A DNA stretch of 64,000 bases. Source: G963556115 sp963675945 (lineage in GTDB: Bacteria > Planctomycetota > SZUA-567). The translations under genes and the position numbers were made by a program. Below the pieces are notes generated by a model, which worked only from the letters and a program-made list of their open reading frames with translations, ran no database searches and was not told the DNA's origin. The stretch is from the NCBI GenBank assembly GCA_963675945.1, contig OY780932.1:2666001-2730000 (forward strand), in the 5' to 3' direction. Shown here piece by piece: positions 17,825 through 25,333 of the stretch (position 1 is its first letter; each line of letters starts with the position of its first letter).

Positions 17825-18878
17825 TATCAGCCATCTTTCTGAGTCGTTGCGCTCGCTGTAAAGAACCGACAAAGATTAGAATATCTCCAGCTTTGAGTTG
17901 GAAGTCACCATTGGGATTGATATGCCATTTATTATTAACAAACTCTTTTACCGCGCAGATGCGCAGCCCTGTCTTCTCCTTTATCTTGGAGTTCTGCAGC
18001 AGAACATTATCTAGCGCCGATTTCTCCTGGATGGTAACCTCATCGATACGGACGATCGTCAAACTGTCATTGCTCAAGCGGTCGATAAAGGTCTTGGAGG
18101 CCGGGCGGTATAACTCGGTAACAATCTGTTCTGAGCAACTTTGATCCGATTTAATAATATGATCTACTCCGGCGAGGCGGAACTTCTTTTCAAAAATATC
18201 GTCTGGGCACTTGGATACAATCTCAAAGTGCCAGTGATGTTTCGTTGCGAGTTCCTTGAGGGTCATTATCAGAAAGAGTGTGTCCTTGGGGCTGGGGAGA
18301 GTTATGGCGACGCGCTTGGCGCGCGCCAGACCGGCGCGGATAAGGGTATCTTCGTCCGTGGCGTCGCCGCGGATATAGTGTACGAAAGGATTTCTTTCTG
18401 TATAATCGTCCAGCATCTTCTGAGAGGTATCGATAAGCACGTATCTACGCTTGAGCAGATTGAGTTCGTCGGCAATGTAACAGCCGGTTTCACTAGCGCC
18501 AATAATGATAAAATGATGATTGAACTTTTGAATACTGTTCTGCATGTTCTTTTGACGCTGGTTTTTGCGGAGTTGACCCGAAGTTACATATTGGGTGAGG
18601 ATACCAGCGGCATAGACGAAGGACGACATGCCGAAGATCATAAGGAAAATCGCAAAGATCAGGGCATAGGTGCGGTCGTCGAGATTGGCATCCTTTAATG
18701 GCGAAATATCTCCGTAACCTACAGTGGTCAGGGTCATGACTGTGAGGTAGAGCGCTTCGAGTAGGGTTATGTCTTTGAGTAAGTAATTAAACCCGAATGT
18801 GCCAATAGAGAAGATGAGGACAATCTGGACAAGGGCACGGATAAGCCGTGTATTGATATTGGGTTCTTCGTTTGGCAT
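17817..18878 (-). CDS. Two-helix potassium channel with RCK domain
   Basis: 353 residues. Membrane helix 1 (about 12-32), pore helix with the K+ selectivity filter TVGYGD (about 52-57), and membrane helix 2 (about 72-95) are followed by a TrkA-N domain starting FIIIGASETG and a TrkA-C domain ending with GDILIFVGS. This is the MthK/Kch arrangement: an inner-membrane K+ channel gated by a cytosolic ring. AGGA precedes the ATG by 8 bp. The second RCK protein follows with overlapping codons. The dinucleotide loop is GASETG, close to but not the standard GxGxxG. Confidence 0.92.
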   Translation of the reverse strand: MPNEEPNINTRLIRALVQIVLIFSIGTFGFNYLLKDITLLEALYLTVMTLTTVGYGDISPLKDANLDDRTYALIFAIFLMIFGMSSFVYAAGILTQYVTSGQLRKNQRQKNMQNSIQKFNHHFIIIGASETGCYIADELNLLKRRYVLIDTSQKMLDDYTERNPFVHYIRGDATDEDTLIRAGLARAKRVAITLPSPKDTLFLIMTLKELATKHHWHFEIVSKCPDDIFEKKFRLAGVDHIIKSDQSCSEQIVTELYRPASKTFIDRLSNDSLTIVRIDEVTIQEKSALDNVLLQNSKIKEKTGLRICAVKEFVNNKWHINPNGDFQLKAGDILIFVGSLQRAQRLRKMADNV

Positions 18879-19310
18879 GCACTCTATCCTAGGTTTAGTT
18901 TCTTGGTTTTAAGAAATATAGTATCACATAATCTTCAGCTGGGCTCAGGGATAGCTTGAGCCAATAATATACACTATAATAACCCGTCGGATTTTTTCGT
19001 CAAGTGATCAGGAAGAGATAGTTGCTGTTGATCTCGCTGCGTAAAAGGCAAAACCCTCTGGGCTTCAGCAGCAATAAGCTGCTTCTGCGCCGTCCGCGTG
19101 CGTAAGCTAGTGCTGAAAAAAAGAAAAGCGGGTACGAATATAGCGTTAGGCTCTAGGCAAATTTCGAAGTGCTGGGGAATGAGTTGTGTGTATATATTAT
19201 TCAAAAAGTATGGTGAAGTATCTGCTGTTAAATTTTAATATCAGTAAAAATACGTTTTTACTGATATTAAAATATACAGTTTGCAATTAATATTACGTTG
19301 TTGGTGCTTC
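18879..19310. other. Intergenic region with GC-rich core
   Basis: No gene is supported. A GC-richer patch (about 19020-19110) contains GCAGC/GCTGC hairpin arms around 19066-19082. GGCTCA/TGAGCC arms lie near 18945-18963. The 19-bp inverted repeat at the galK end is listed separately. A 76-codon minus-strand reading frame (18974-19204) has no ribosome binding site or recognisable content. Confidence 0.4.
19232..19273. repeat. Perfect 19-bp inverted repeat with TACG loop
   Basis: Arms 19232-19250 and 19255-19273 are exact reverse complements around TACG. It lies 38 bp past the galK stop codon on the minus strand. The stem is almost wholly A/T, which is unusual for an intrinsic terminator, although UACG is a stable RNA tetraloop. 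A terminator for galK or a protein-binding palindrome are both possible. Confidence 0.8.
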
Positions 19311-20480
19311 TTACATTCTTACCGCGTGAGCGCCGTCCCAGGTCTTGCAGATATGCATCTCCGCATCGATACCAGTCTTTTCTTTATAACGTAGCGCTAG
19401 TTCCTGAGCAAAGGCTTCGGCTTGATCTGCTGCGACCAGATTTACGGTACAGCCCCCGAAGCCGCCACCGGAGAGGCGACGACCGTAAAGACCGTCTATG
19501 CCCTCGGCGCAATCGTACATTATGTCGAGTTCATGGCAGGAATTAGCAAAGTCATCTCGGCTGGAGATATGCGATAGGTTCATGCATTCGCCCATTTTGT
19601 ACAGGTTACCATTCTCCAGAGCTGTAACCCCATCCACGACCCGTTGATTCTCTGTAATAATATGCTTGGCGCGTTTGAGGACATCGGGTTCAAGACCGGA
19701 ACTCGCGGAAGTCATCTCCTCTACACTGACATCCCGTAGATGCGTGACAGTTTTGGGGCTGAGCTTCTCGGCAAAGTATTCGCTAGCACTAAAGCAACAT
19801 TCGCGCAGGCGGTTGTAGGCGCCGTCTACCAGTGAGTGTTCGGCTTTGGTATTGGCTATGACCAACTCAATATTTGCTCCAAGGGGGATATGGCGATATT
19901 GTTGCAGATTCCGGCAATCGAGGTATACCAGGTGATCGCGCTTACCCATGGTTGAGGAGAATTGATCGAGAATGCCGCAGTTCATGCCGACAAAGCTATT
20001 CTCGGCAGCCTGGGCGGTGAGGGCAATTTGGATGGGATCCATCTCGAACCCAAATAATGACTTGAGCAGGTAAATGGTGGCTACCTCTAAAGCGGCACTG
20101 CTGGAAAGCCCGGCACCGAGGGGGACATTGCCGTCGAGTACCGCGTTGAAACCTCCAAGCTTAATACCAAGTTTATTCAATTCGTTCACCACACCCTGGA
20201 TATAGTTGATCCAGAAGTTTTCTTGCTGCAGCTTAGGAGCAGTAATGTCGAATGAGTCTTTGCAGCCAAATGATGTGGCGTAGACCGTGCCGGTAGTGCC
20301 GGGGACTTTGCTCCCGCAGAGGACAATCTCACGGTCAATTGCGGCTGAAAGAATGAATCCTTCATTGTAATCGGTGTGATTTCCCAGTACTTCTACGCGT
20401 CCTGGGGCGACACCGCAAAATTCGGCCTCCCCGCCAAACTGCTCGGTATAGGTCTGAGCAGCAATTTGAATCAGTTCCAT
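19311..20480 (-). CDS. galK: Galactokinase
   Basis: A GHMP kinase of 389 residues that phosphorylates galactose at O1 for the Leloir pathway. Seen: the galactokinase signature APGRVEVLGNHTDYNEG (about residues 27-42), the ATP loop VPLGAGLSSSAALE (about 122), the catalytic aspartate region NCGILDQFSS (about 172) and motif 3, RLSGGGFGGCTVNL (about 340). The signature has Asn where most galactokinases have Glu (GEHTDYN), a residue that contacts the sugar in known structures; related PVC enzymes may share this. AAGGAG lies 8 bp before the ATG. No galT or galE is adjacent. Confidence 0.93.
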   Translation of the reverse strand: MELIQIAAQTYTEQFGGEAEFCGVAPGRVEVLGNHTDYNEGFILSAAIDREIVLCGSKVPGTTGTVYATSFGCKDSFDITAPKLQQENFWINYIQGVVNELNKLGIKLGGFNAVLDGNVPLGAGLSSSAALEVATIYLLKSLFGFEMDPIQIALTAQAAENSFVGMNCGILDQFSSTMGKRDHLVYLDCRNLQQYRHIPLGANIELVIANTKAEHSLVDGAYNRLRECCFSASEYFAEKLSPKTVTHLRDVSVEEMTSASSGLEPDVLKRAKHIITENQRVVDGVTALENGNLYKMGECMNLSHISSRDDFANSCHELDIMYDCAEGIDGLYGRRLSGGGFGGCTVNLVAADQAEAFAQELALRYKEKTGIDAEMHICKTWDGAHAVRM

Positions 20481-20540
20481 CAAGTAATCTCCTTAATATT
20501 TATGGTTAAAATATAAATCCTTCCCTTTTATATATTGTTG

Positions 20541-21857
20541 TTACTGTTGTTGAGCGGTATTCTTGTTTATGCCGACTCTGAAGGCGCCGAATTTGAGAAT
20601 ACCGGTGTATACGGCGTCGATGCCGTTACTTTTGGCCAGTTTGATAAAGCTTGGAGTTGCATCACCGATGAGCCAAATACTCCGGGAACCTTTGACTTTG
20701 GGCAGTTTGGCCAGCTCGTTCTGCATGAATTTATTGTTGGTCGCGTAGTCGAAGGGAAGTATGGCGATGAGATCGCCTGCCTTGGTTATACCATAAATTC
20801 GGTCACTGGCTGTAGCAAAGCTGAGGAAGGTTATATTGGTGGCGTTCTGTTCGAGTGCCGCCATTAATTGGAGTTGCGTGAAGAGTATCTCTGCAGTATC
20901 TACTTTTTTGCAATTTGCCAGTACATCCAGTACTTGTGGCATATTCTGTAGATTTTTGAGGTGCATGCAGTATAGAGTTATATAGGCTTTTTGGTGCGGG
21001 TTATAATTGGGATTATTGAGAAATTTAACGTATGCCGTATATGGCGGTGAATCTTTGGTGTAGCCCAACTTGCTGGTAAAAATCTCCAGAAGCTGGCGGT
21101 TGAGTTCCAGTGGGCTATTGTCACGGATAAGTTTTTCGGTGACGTCTTTGGCCTGTCCCGGAGTGAGTGCGCCACTGGTTACGGTACCGAGAGAACTTAG
21201 ACCAGGTGTTGCAATATAAGAGGCGGCTGATACTCCAATCGACCCGGCCCACTGTTTTTTGCTGATCTCATTGAGCAGTGCGATAACCAGCGGATTGGCC
21301 GAATAGACATCGAGGTGGAGGTCATAAGCGGCTTTGCGTGCAACATCCTCGGTCATGAAATTCCCTGCACCTTTATTGAGATCTTCTCCGGTACTGCTCT
21401 TCGGTTCTTTCTTGATCAGACCCTTGAAGAAGCTTCCTATGGCTCGTCCGGTTTTGGCTACCGAACGTCCCATTGCCGCCGCAGAGTCGCCAGGGTGGAG
21501 AACGATTGATTTGGCACCTTTTCCGATGCTGCTGACCGAGTCTTTCGCGCCTTTCCAGACCTGATTACCTTGAGGGGTGCTTTTGTACCATTCGATAACA
21601 CTGAGTTCATAGAGGGTCTTCAGCAGCCCTGGTATGCCGGTAACCTCGATCTGGGCAGAGTCTACAGGTGTTATCGTGAATGTATAATATTCGCCGTCAA
21701 TCTTGACGTTTGACGCAATGCTGTAGCCTGCACCCTGCTGGGGGACAATACTGCTAATGGATTTGATGTCCTGGTAGTGGATGTCATCTGCAGCATGTGA
21801 CAAAGAGATAATACAAGTGGCAAGGAGCGGTAGAAGCAGGGTTAGTTGTTTTCTCAT
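20541..21857 (-). CDS. Exported protein of unknown function
   Basis: 438 residues, unrecognised. The signal peptide (about 1-22) ends in SLSHA-ADD. The mature part has a lysine/serine/glycine-rich segment (about 98-160, with GAKDSVSSIGKGAKS, GRSVAKTGRAIGSFFKGLIKK) and a helical middle. The C-terminal domain has alternating strands (SIWLIGDATPSFIKLAKSNGIDAVYTG) reminiscent of an alpha/beta fold. The ATG follows GGAGAG. It is 61 bp upstream of galK on the same strand and may be co-transcribed with it, but no shared function is evident. Confidence 0.7.
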   Translation of the reverse strand: MRKQLTLLLPLLATCIISLSHAADDIHYQDIKSISSIVPQQGAGYSIASNVKIDGEYYTFTITPVDSAQIEVTGIPGLLKTLYELSVIEWYKSTPQGNQVWKGAKDSVSSIGKGAKSIVLHPGDSAAAMGRSVAKTGRAIGSFFKGLIKKEPKSSTGEDLNKGAGNFMTEDVARKAAYDLHLDVYSANPLVIALLNEISKKQWAGSIGVSAASYIATPGLSSLGTVTSGALTPGQAKDVTEKLIRDNSPLELNRQLLEIFTSKLGYTKDSPPYTAYVKFLNNPNYNPHQKAYITLYCMHLKNLQNMPQVLDVLANCKKVDTAEILFTQLQLMAALEQNATNITFLSFATASDRIYGITKAGDLIAILPFDYATNNKFMQNELAKLPKVKGSRSIWLIGDATPSFIKLAKSNGIDAVYTGILKFGAFRVGINKNTAQQQ

Positions 21858-21957
21858 CAATATCTCTCCGGGCTATACAGTTTATAATATATTATAATAT
21901 AATGATTTTGAATTTATTAATTATATGTAAGAGCTATTTCAGGTGTTAGTCCTTTTA

Positions 21958-21981
21958 TAAAAAAACCCGGATAAACCGGGT
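21958..21981 (-). terminator. Intrinsic terminator of the 6S-like RNA
   Basis: On the minus strand ACCCGG, loop TTTAT, CCGGGT, then seven T residues. It also lies about 95 bp upstream of the gene at 20541-21857, so that gene needs its own promoter. Confidence 0.8.
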
Positions 21982-22158
21982 AAAAACTAAAACCATCATG
22001 TCGTGGAGCAGTAGATTCTGGAACCGCTGTGTTCCAGGTGGGCACCGCAGTATACAAGGCAGAAATCCGTTTCAATGACGGCATGACCGCGCAGGTATAT
22101 TTTCTTGGTTCCCTCTATCGAATATAGGTTCACAAATATGCTGCAAACACAAGCATGA
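21958..22158 (-). ncRNA. ssrS: Probable 6S RNA
   Basis: Minus-strand RNA of about 170 nt plus terminator. The ends pair: CATG-C-TTGTG near 22157 with CACGA-CATG, then GCAG with CTGC, giving the long closing stem of 6S RNA. The 3' half reads GGTGCCCACCTGGAAC followed by a small hairpin CTGGAAC/GTTCCAG. This is the same arrangement as the CACCTTGAAC...GTTCAAGG hairpin on the 3' side of the E. coli 6S bubble, and GGTGCCCACC occurs in many 6S RNAs. A terminator with ACCCGG/CCGGGT and a T run ends it. 6S RNA mimics an open promoter and sequesters sigma-70 RNA polymerase in stationary phase. Identification is by eye, not by covariance search. Confidence 0.7.
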
Positions 22159-22280
22159 TAGAAGTAATTTTTTAGTATTTTACCTCTTTTGCACCGTATT
22201 ACAATGGAAATGTTGGTATTCTTCTATATAATTGATATTTCCTGAGTCTTTGGAACCCGTATTTGAGTGATGAGGTGTTG

Positions 22281-23411
22281 ATGAATATATTGCGTTTGAT
22301 CAGATTTCCTGAGCTGTTTGTTGCCTTATCATCCGTGCTTGCTGGGTTTTACTTGGTATTATTCTCGGGCCTGGGCGGGGGGGGGATCGGCTATCTGCTC
22401 CAAACTGCAGGGGCAGCTGTCTTACTTGTTTGGGCCGGGGCGGCCTGGAATGAGATGTTTGATTATAATGATAAAAATTATAGTGTATCCAAACTGCTCT
22501 TCTCCAAGATATCCTTGAGCTTGGGCTTTATCCTCGGATCTACCCTCTTTATCGTTGCCTTGATGTTGAGTATGACGATATCATTGGTAAGTTTCTTCAT
22601 TGCGGCATCCTATATTCTTATTTCCTTAACCTTCAATACTCTTATAAGAGATATACCGGTTTTACAGGCGGTGTTCTGCGCAGCGCAGTTTGTCTTGATA
22701 ATGTTGCTGGGGATGAGCGCTCATGCCAATTTTATTTATATTGTTTATGAACCGACTGTATTCGTCGCCCTTTGCGCTGTTTTTGTTTATGTTGCGTTAC
22801 TCCGGGTAATTAAGAATGTCAAGGTGATTATCGAGAGTGCGGAAGAAGTCAAGCCAGATAATGACTTTGAGCGAGAGTCTCTGGAGTTATCTACCGAGAT
22901 TGATTCTGTATATCCGGGTAAAGTTGATAAGGAGCATGAAAGTGACTATGGGGCTGCGTGCAAACTCAGTGATAGTCTTATCAAGCGTAATCTGGCGGTA
23001 ATACTGCCTGAGGCGAAGACAGGAGAGAGAGTTGAGGCAAGTCATCCTAATCAGGATAAGGTTCGGGTTGAAGGGGTTTGGGTGGTCTATATCGCGTCGT
23101 TACTCTTATTGTTGTTACCGGTGGTTGTGGCTTTTTTATATTCGTTTGAGATCATTTTAATCGCTATAATGAGCCTTAACATTGTGTTCTTGCTTTTTCC
23201 GCTGGTTAGGGTTTTAAGTAAGAACAATATTACGGTAATATATGGATTTTATTATGATGGCATTATTAGCATTTCTCTGTTCAATACGCTGTTAGTTGTA
23301 TCTAGTGCTAAAAGTACTGACTCAAAAGAGCTTCTGATAACCGCAGGAATTATTGCCGGTATGGCTGTCCCGCAGCTTATTCTGAAGAAATATTTTATAA
23401 AGACAAGATAA
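22281..23411 (+). CDS. UbiA-like polytopic membrane protein
   Basis: 376 residues with about eight membrane helices: four or five in residues 10-180, a hydrophilic acidic loop (about 185-270), then about four more. The segment AAWNEMFDYNDKNYSV near residue 56-70 resembles the first prenyl-diphosphate motif of UbiA enzymes (NDxxDxxxD), but with NExxD and a displaced second acid; the second motif is missing. It is therefore a degenerate or divergent UbiA-superfamily member rather than a certain prenyltransferase. The ATG at 22281 with GAGG before it is preferred over upstream TTG/GTG codons. It stands alone. Confidence 0.6.
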   Translation: MNILRLIRFPELFVALSSVLAGFYLVLFSGLGGGGIGYLLQTAGAAVLLVWAGAAWNEMFDYNDKNYSVSKLLFSKISLSLGFILGSTLFIVALMLSMTISLVSFFIAASYILISLTFNTLIRDIPVLQAVFCAAQFVLIMLLGMSAHANFIYIVYEPTVFVALCAVFVYVALLRVIKNVKVIIESAEEVKPDNDFERESLELSTEIDSVYPGKVDKEHESDYGAACKLSDSLIKRNLAVILPEAKTGERVEASHPNQDKVRVEGVWVVYIASLLLLLLPVVVAFLYSFEIILIAIMSLNIVFLLFPLVRVLSKNNITVIYGFYYDGIISISLFNTLLVVSSAKSTDSKELLITAGIIAGMAVPQLILKKYFIKTR

Positions 23412-23711
23412 TATACAATAGTTTTCGGAAATAATTTATTTGGCTGTAAGCTTAACTTATTGTAGATAAAGGTGTTGTGTGTTTGTTCGGTTTTTTTGTT
23501 AATTTGGTTAGATAGTCCAAACTTGACAATTCAAAATTGTAGTTTATTATAACTATAGATAGACACTTCTTCAGAGTAATTGTTCTGTACTGTTTTCAAA
23601 AAATGTCATTAATTGGTCTGAATTTGCGTGGGTTAGATTAGTCTTTTTAGCACTTGTCTATGGGTTTGGTTGAGAGTTGTTTTTGAAGAATGAGTATTTT
23701 TTTAAGGGGGA
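23412..23711. other. AT-rich intergenic stretch
   Basis: I see no gene, RNA or strong repeat here. It presumably holds the promoter of the small zinc-finger-like gene, but no single promoter stands out. Confidence 0.4.
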
Positions 23712-24101
23712 ATGATGCAAAAAAATCAGATATGCGTGGTAGAAGGTTGTGAAAATCCTGTACATGCAAAAGGTTATTGCAGAAAGCACTACGGGCAACT
23801 CTGGAGAAAAGGGCGGATATACTCGGAAAAAGATAATAATTATACTCATGATGGTGATTGTGATTCTGACCGTATCAGAGCGTTGCAGCGCGAACTGAAA
23901 CGGGCTCAGACTATGTATAATAATGTTATTGGCTTTGAAGGGCGTATCAAATGGAGAAGGGAAATAGATGAGGTCAAGGCTGAAATGAAACGCCTGGGAA
24001 TCGATCCTGTTGAATATCGTAAACCGGTTATGGAAGAAGAGGATAATCTGTTTGGTGAACTCCTTACCGTTGATGAAGCTGTTTTTGATGACGAGCTTTA
24101 A
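23712..24101 (+). CDS. Small protein with Cys/His metal-binding motif
   Basis: 129 residues. The N-terminus carries CVVEGCENPVHAKGYCRKHY, a C-x4-C-x9-C-x3-H pattern like the zinc finger found at the front of some phage HNH nucleases and in small stand-alone DNA-binding proteins. No HNH domain follows; instead there is a basic coiled segment (about 52-95) and an acidic tail. TTAAGGGGGA lies immediately before the first of two adjacent ATG codons. A strong terminator follows. Function unknown; nucleic-acid binding is a reasonable guess. Confidence 0.7.
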   Translation: MMQKNQICVVEGCENPVHAKGYCRKHYGQLWRKGRIYSEKDNNYTHDGDCDSDRIRALQRELKRAQTMYNNVIGFEGRIKWRREIDEVKAEMKRLGIDPVEYRKPVMEEEDNLFGELLTVDEAVFDDEL

Positions 24102-24126
24102 ATGCTGATTAACATGGATTGAATTG

Positions 24127-24178
24127 CAAGAGGTGGCCGCAGTACTGCGGTCACCTCTTGGTTTTGACTCGATTTTTC
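24127..24178 (+). terminator. Intrinsic terminator
   Basis: A 34-nt near-perfect palindrome (arms 24127-24143 and 24144-24160, one G-U pair) is followed by GTTTTGACTCGATTTTTC. It lies 26 bp past the zinc-finger-like gene. Confidence 0.85.
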
Positions 24179-24210
24179 TTTTGGGTTAGGAGAAATCTTT
24201 ATTCTGAAAA

Positions 24211-24663
24211 TTAGCTTTTAGACGTTATCTTGATAGTATTATTGTGGTAGATCTTCCAGGTACTCTTGGGTTCGATCTTGCTCTTGGCGGTAACAAGTGG
24301 CTCACTATCGAGGTCTGGTTGGGTAAATTCTACCCAGATCTGTATATTGTTATGTAGGTGCATATAGAGTCTCTTGCAGGTATCACTCATAAGTACATAG
24401 CCACGTTCGATACAAATTTTGTTGCTAAGGTTGAGAACCGTACTCTCAGTCATTCCGAGCTTGAGAGTGCTATGGAACTGGATTGCTGAACTTGATGCCT
24501 TAAGTTTTCCCGTAGCCGGATGGGATATCATATATCTAACCTTTTCCGTAGTTTTATGGCTTACTCGTGAATTGGTATTTTTGGAGCGTGGTCTTTTTTC
24601 TTGCATAATGAAGCATGTCAGTAGTTGAAAATACGCCTTGCGTTGGGATTCCTCTTGGAGCAT
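24211..24663 (-). CDS. Hypothetical protein
   Basis: 150 residues, not recognised. It is basic overall, with a Lys/Arg/Ser-rich N-terminal third and a hydrophilic, beta-rich-looking remainder. The ATG at 24663 follows AAGGATAT; an in-frame ATG 57 bp further in (MQEKRPRSK) has no ribosome binding site. The CDS ends 51 bp past the opposing terminator. It reads in the same direction as the next genes but is 150 bp away from them. It may be lineage specific. Confidence 0.5.
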   Translation of the reverse strand: MLQEESQRKAYFQLLTCFIMQEKRPRSKNTNSRVSHKTTEKVRYMISHPATGKLKASSSAIQFHSTLKLGMTESTVLNLSNKICIERGYVLMSDTCKRLYMHLHNNIQIWVEFTQPDLDSEPLVTAKSKIEPKSTWKIYHNNTIKITSKS

Positions 24664-24814
24664 TCGGATATATCCTTATTCGTGCTTTGTGTGAATATTT
24701 GAGGCCAATATGATTAAAGCCGGTGTTTATACCTGTTAATTATGCAAAAAGCTGATTGTCTTTCAGAAAAACTGCCGGGTTACTTTTTTTTTTTAGTAGG
24801 GGAGGATATGTCGC

Positions 24815-25321
24815 TTATTGCAGGCTGGAGAGAATACCGATAATTTCGTGTTCGTCTTCGGCGTAGAGCAGGGCTGAAGGCAGCCAGTCTTCTTGCAGAA
24901 AACTCTGGGCAATCCATTTGTAAAAGTGTTGAGCTTTTTTGGTATCATATGACGGACAGGCAATACCGAAGAAGATGTGTACCGGTTCTCCGTCCAGTGC
25001 TTCGAACCAGACACCCTCTTGACTGCGAGCAAAAATGATACCCATTGCCTTGGGGGTCATGCTTCTGATATCCAGAACCGCTATGCCTCCACCTTTGGCA
25101 CTACTGGAACTCTTCTCAAAATTGGTCATCTCGGTCAGAAATTTAGAGCTATTTCTGATTACGCCGGTCTTGGCGAAGAGGTCTGTGAGTTCGGAGATGA
25201 CCTCGCTTTTAAGTCGCCAGAGCTCGGCTGAATAGTTTTTCTCGGCGTCAATTTCATCCAGATGACCGCAGACCATCCCTAACTGAATATATTCAGGTTT
25301 GAGATAGCGCGAAATATACAT
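24815..25321 (-). CDS. PTS EIIA-type (PtsN-like) domain protein lacking the active histidine
   Basis: 168 residues resembling the fructose/nitrogen-type EIIA domain. The block ending in FEALDGEPVHIFFGIACP matches the family pattern where EIIA proteins read DGxPVxxxFLLxxP, and a helical C-terminus follows. Phosphorylatable EIIA domains have GIALPHARS; here the aligned stretch is GGGIAVLDIRSMTP with no histidine. The protein therefore probably cannot accept phosphate and may act as a regulatory or structural relic. It lies 12 bp downstream of the arnT-like gene, so the two are likely co-transcribed. No other PTS gene is in the window. Confidence 0.65.
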   Translation of the reverse strand: MYISRYLKPEYIQLGMVCGHLDEIDAEKNYSAELWRLKSEVISELTDLFAKTGVIRNSSKFLTEMTNFEKSSSSAKGGGIAVLDIRSMTPKAMGIIFARSQEGVWFEALDGEPVHIFFGIACPSYDTKKAQHFYKWIAQSFLQEDWLPSALLYAEDEHEIIGILSSLQ

Positions 25322-25333
25322 TATGTTCTCCGT

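Noticed and set aside
18974..19204. 76-codon minus-strand reading frame between the K+ channel and galK
   Set aside because: It has no ribosome binding site, no recognisable domain, and overlaps hairpin-forming sequence; the composition looks non-coding.
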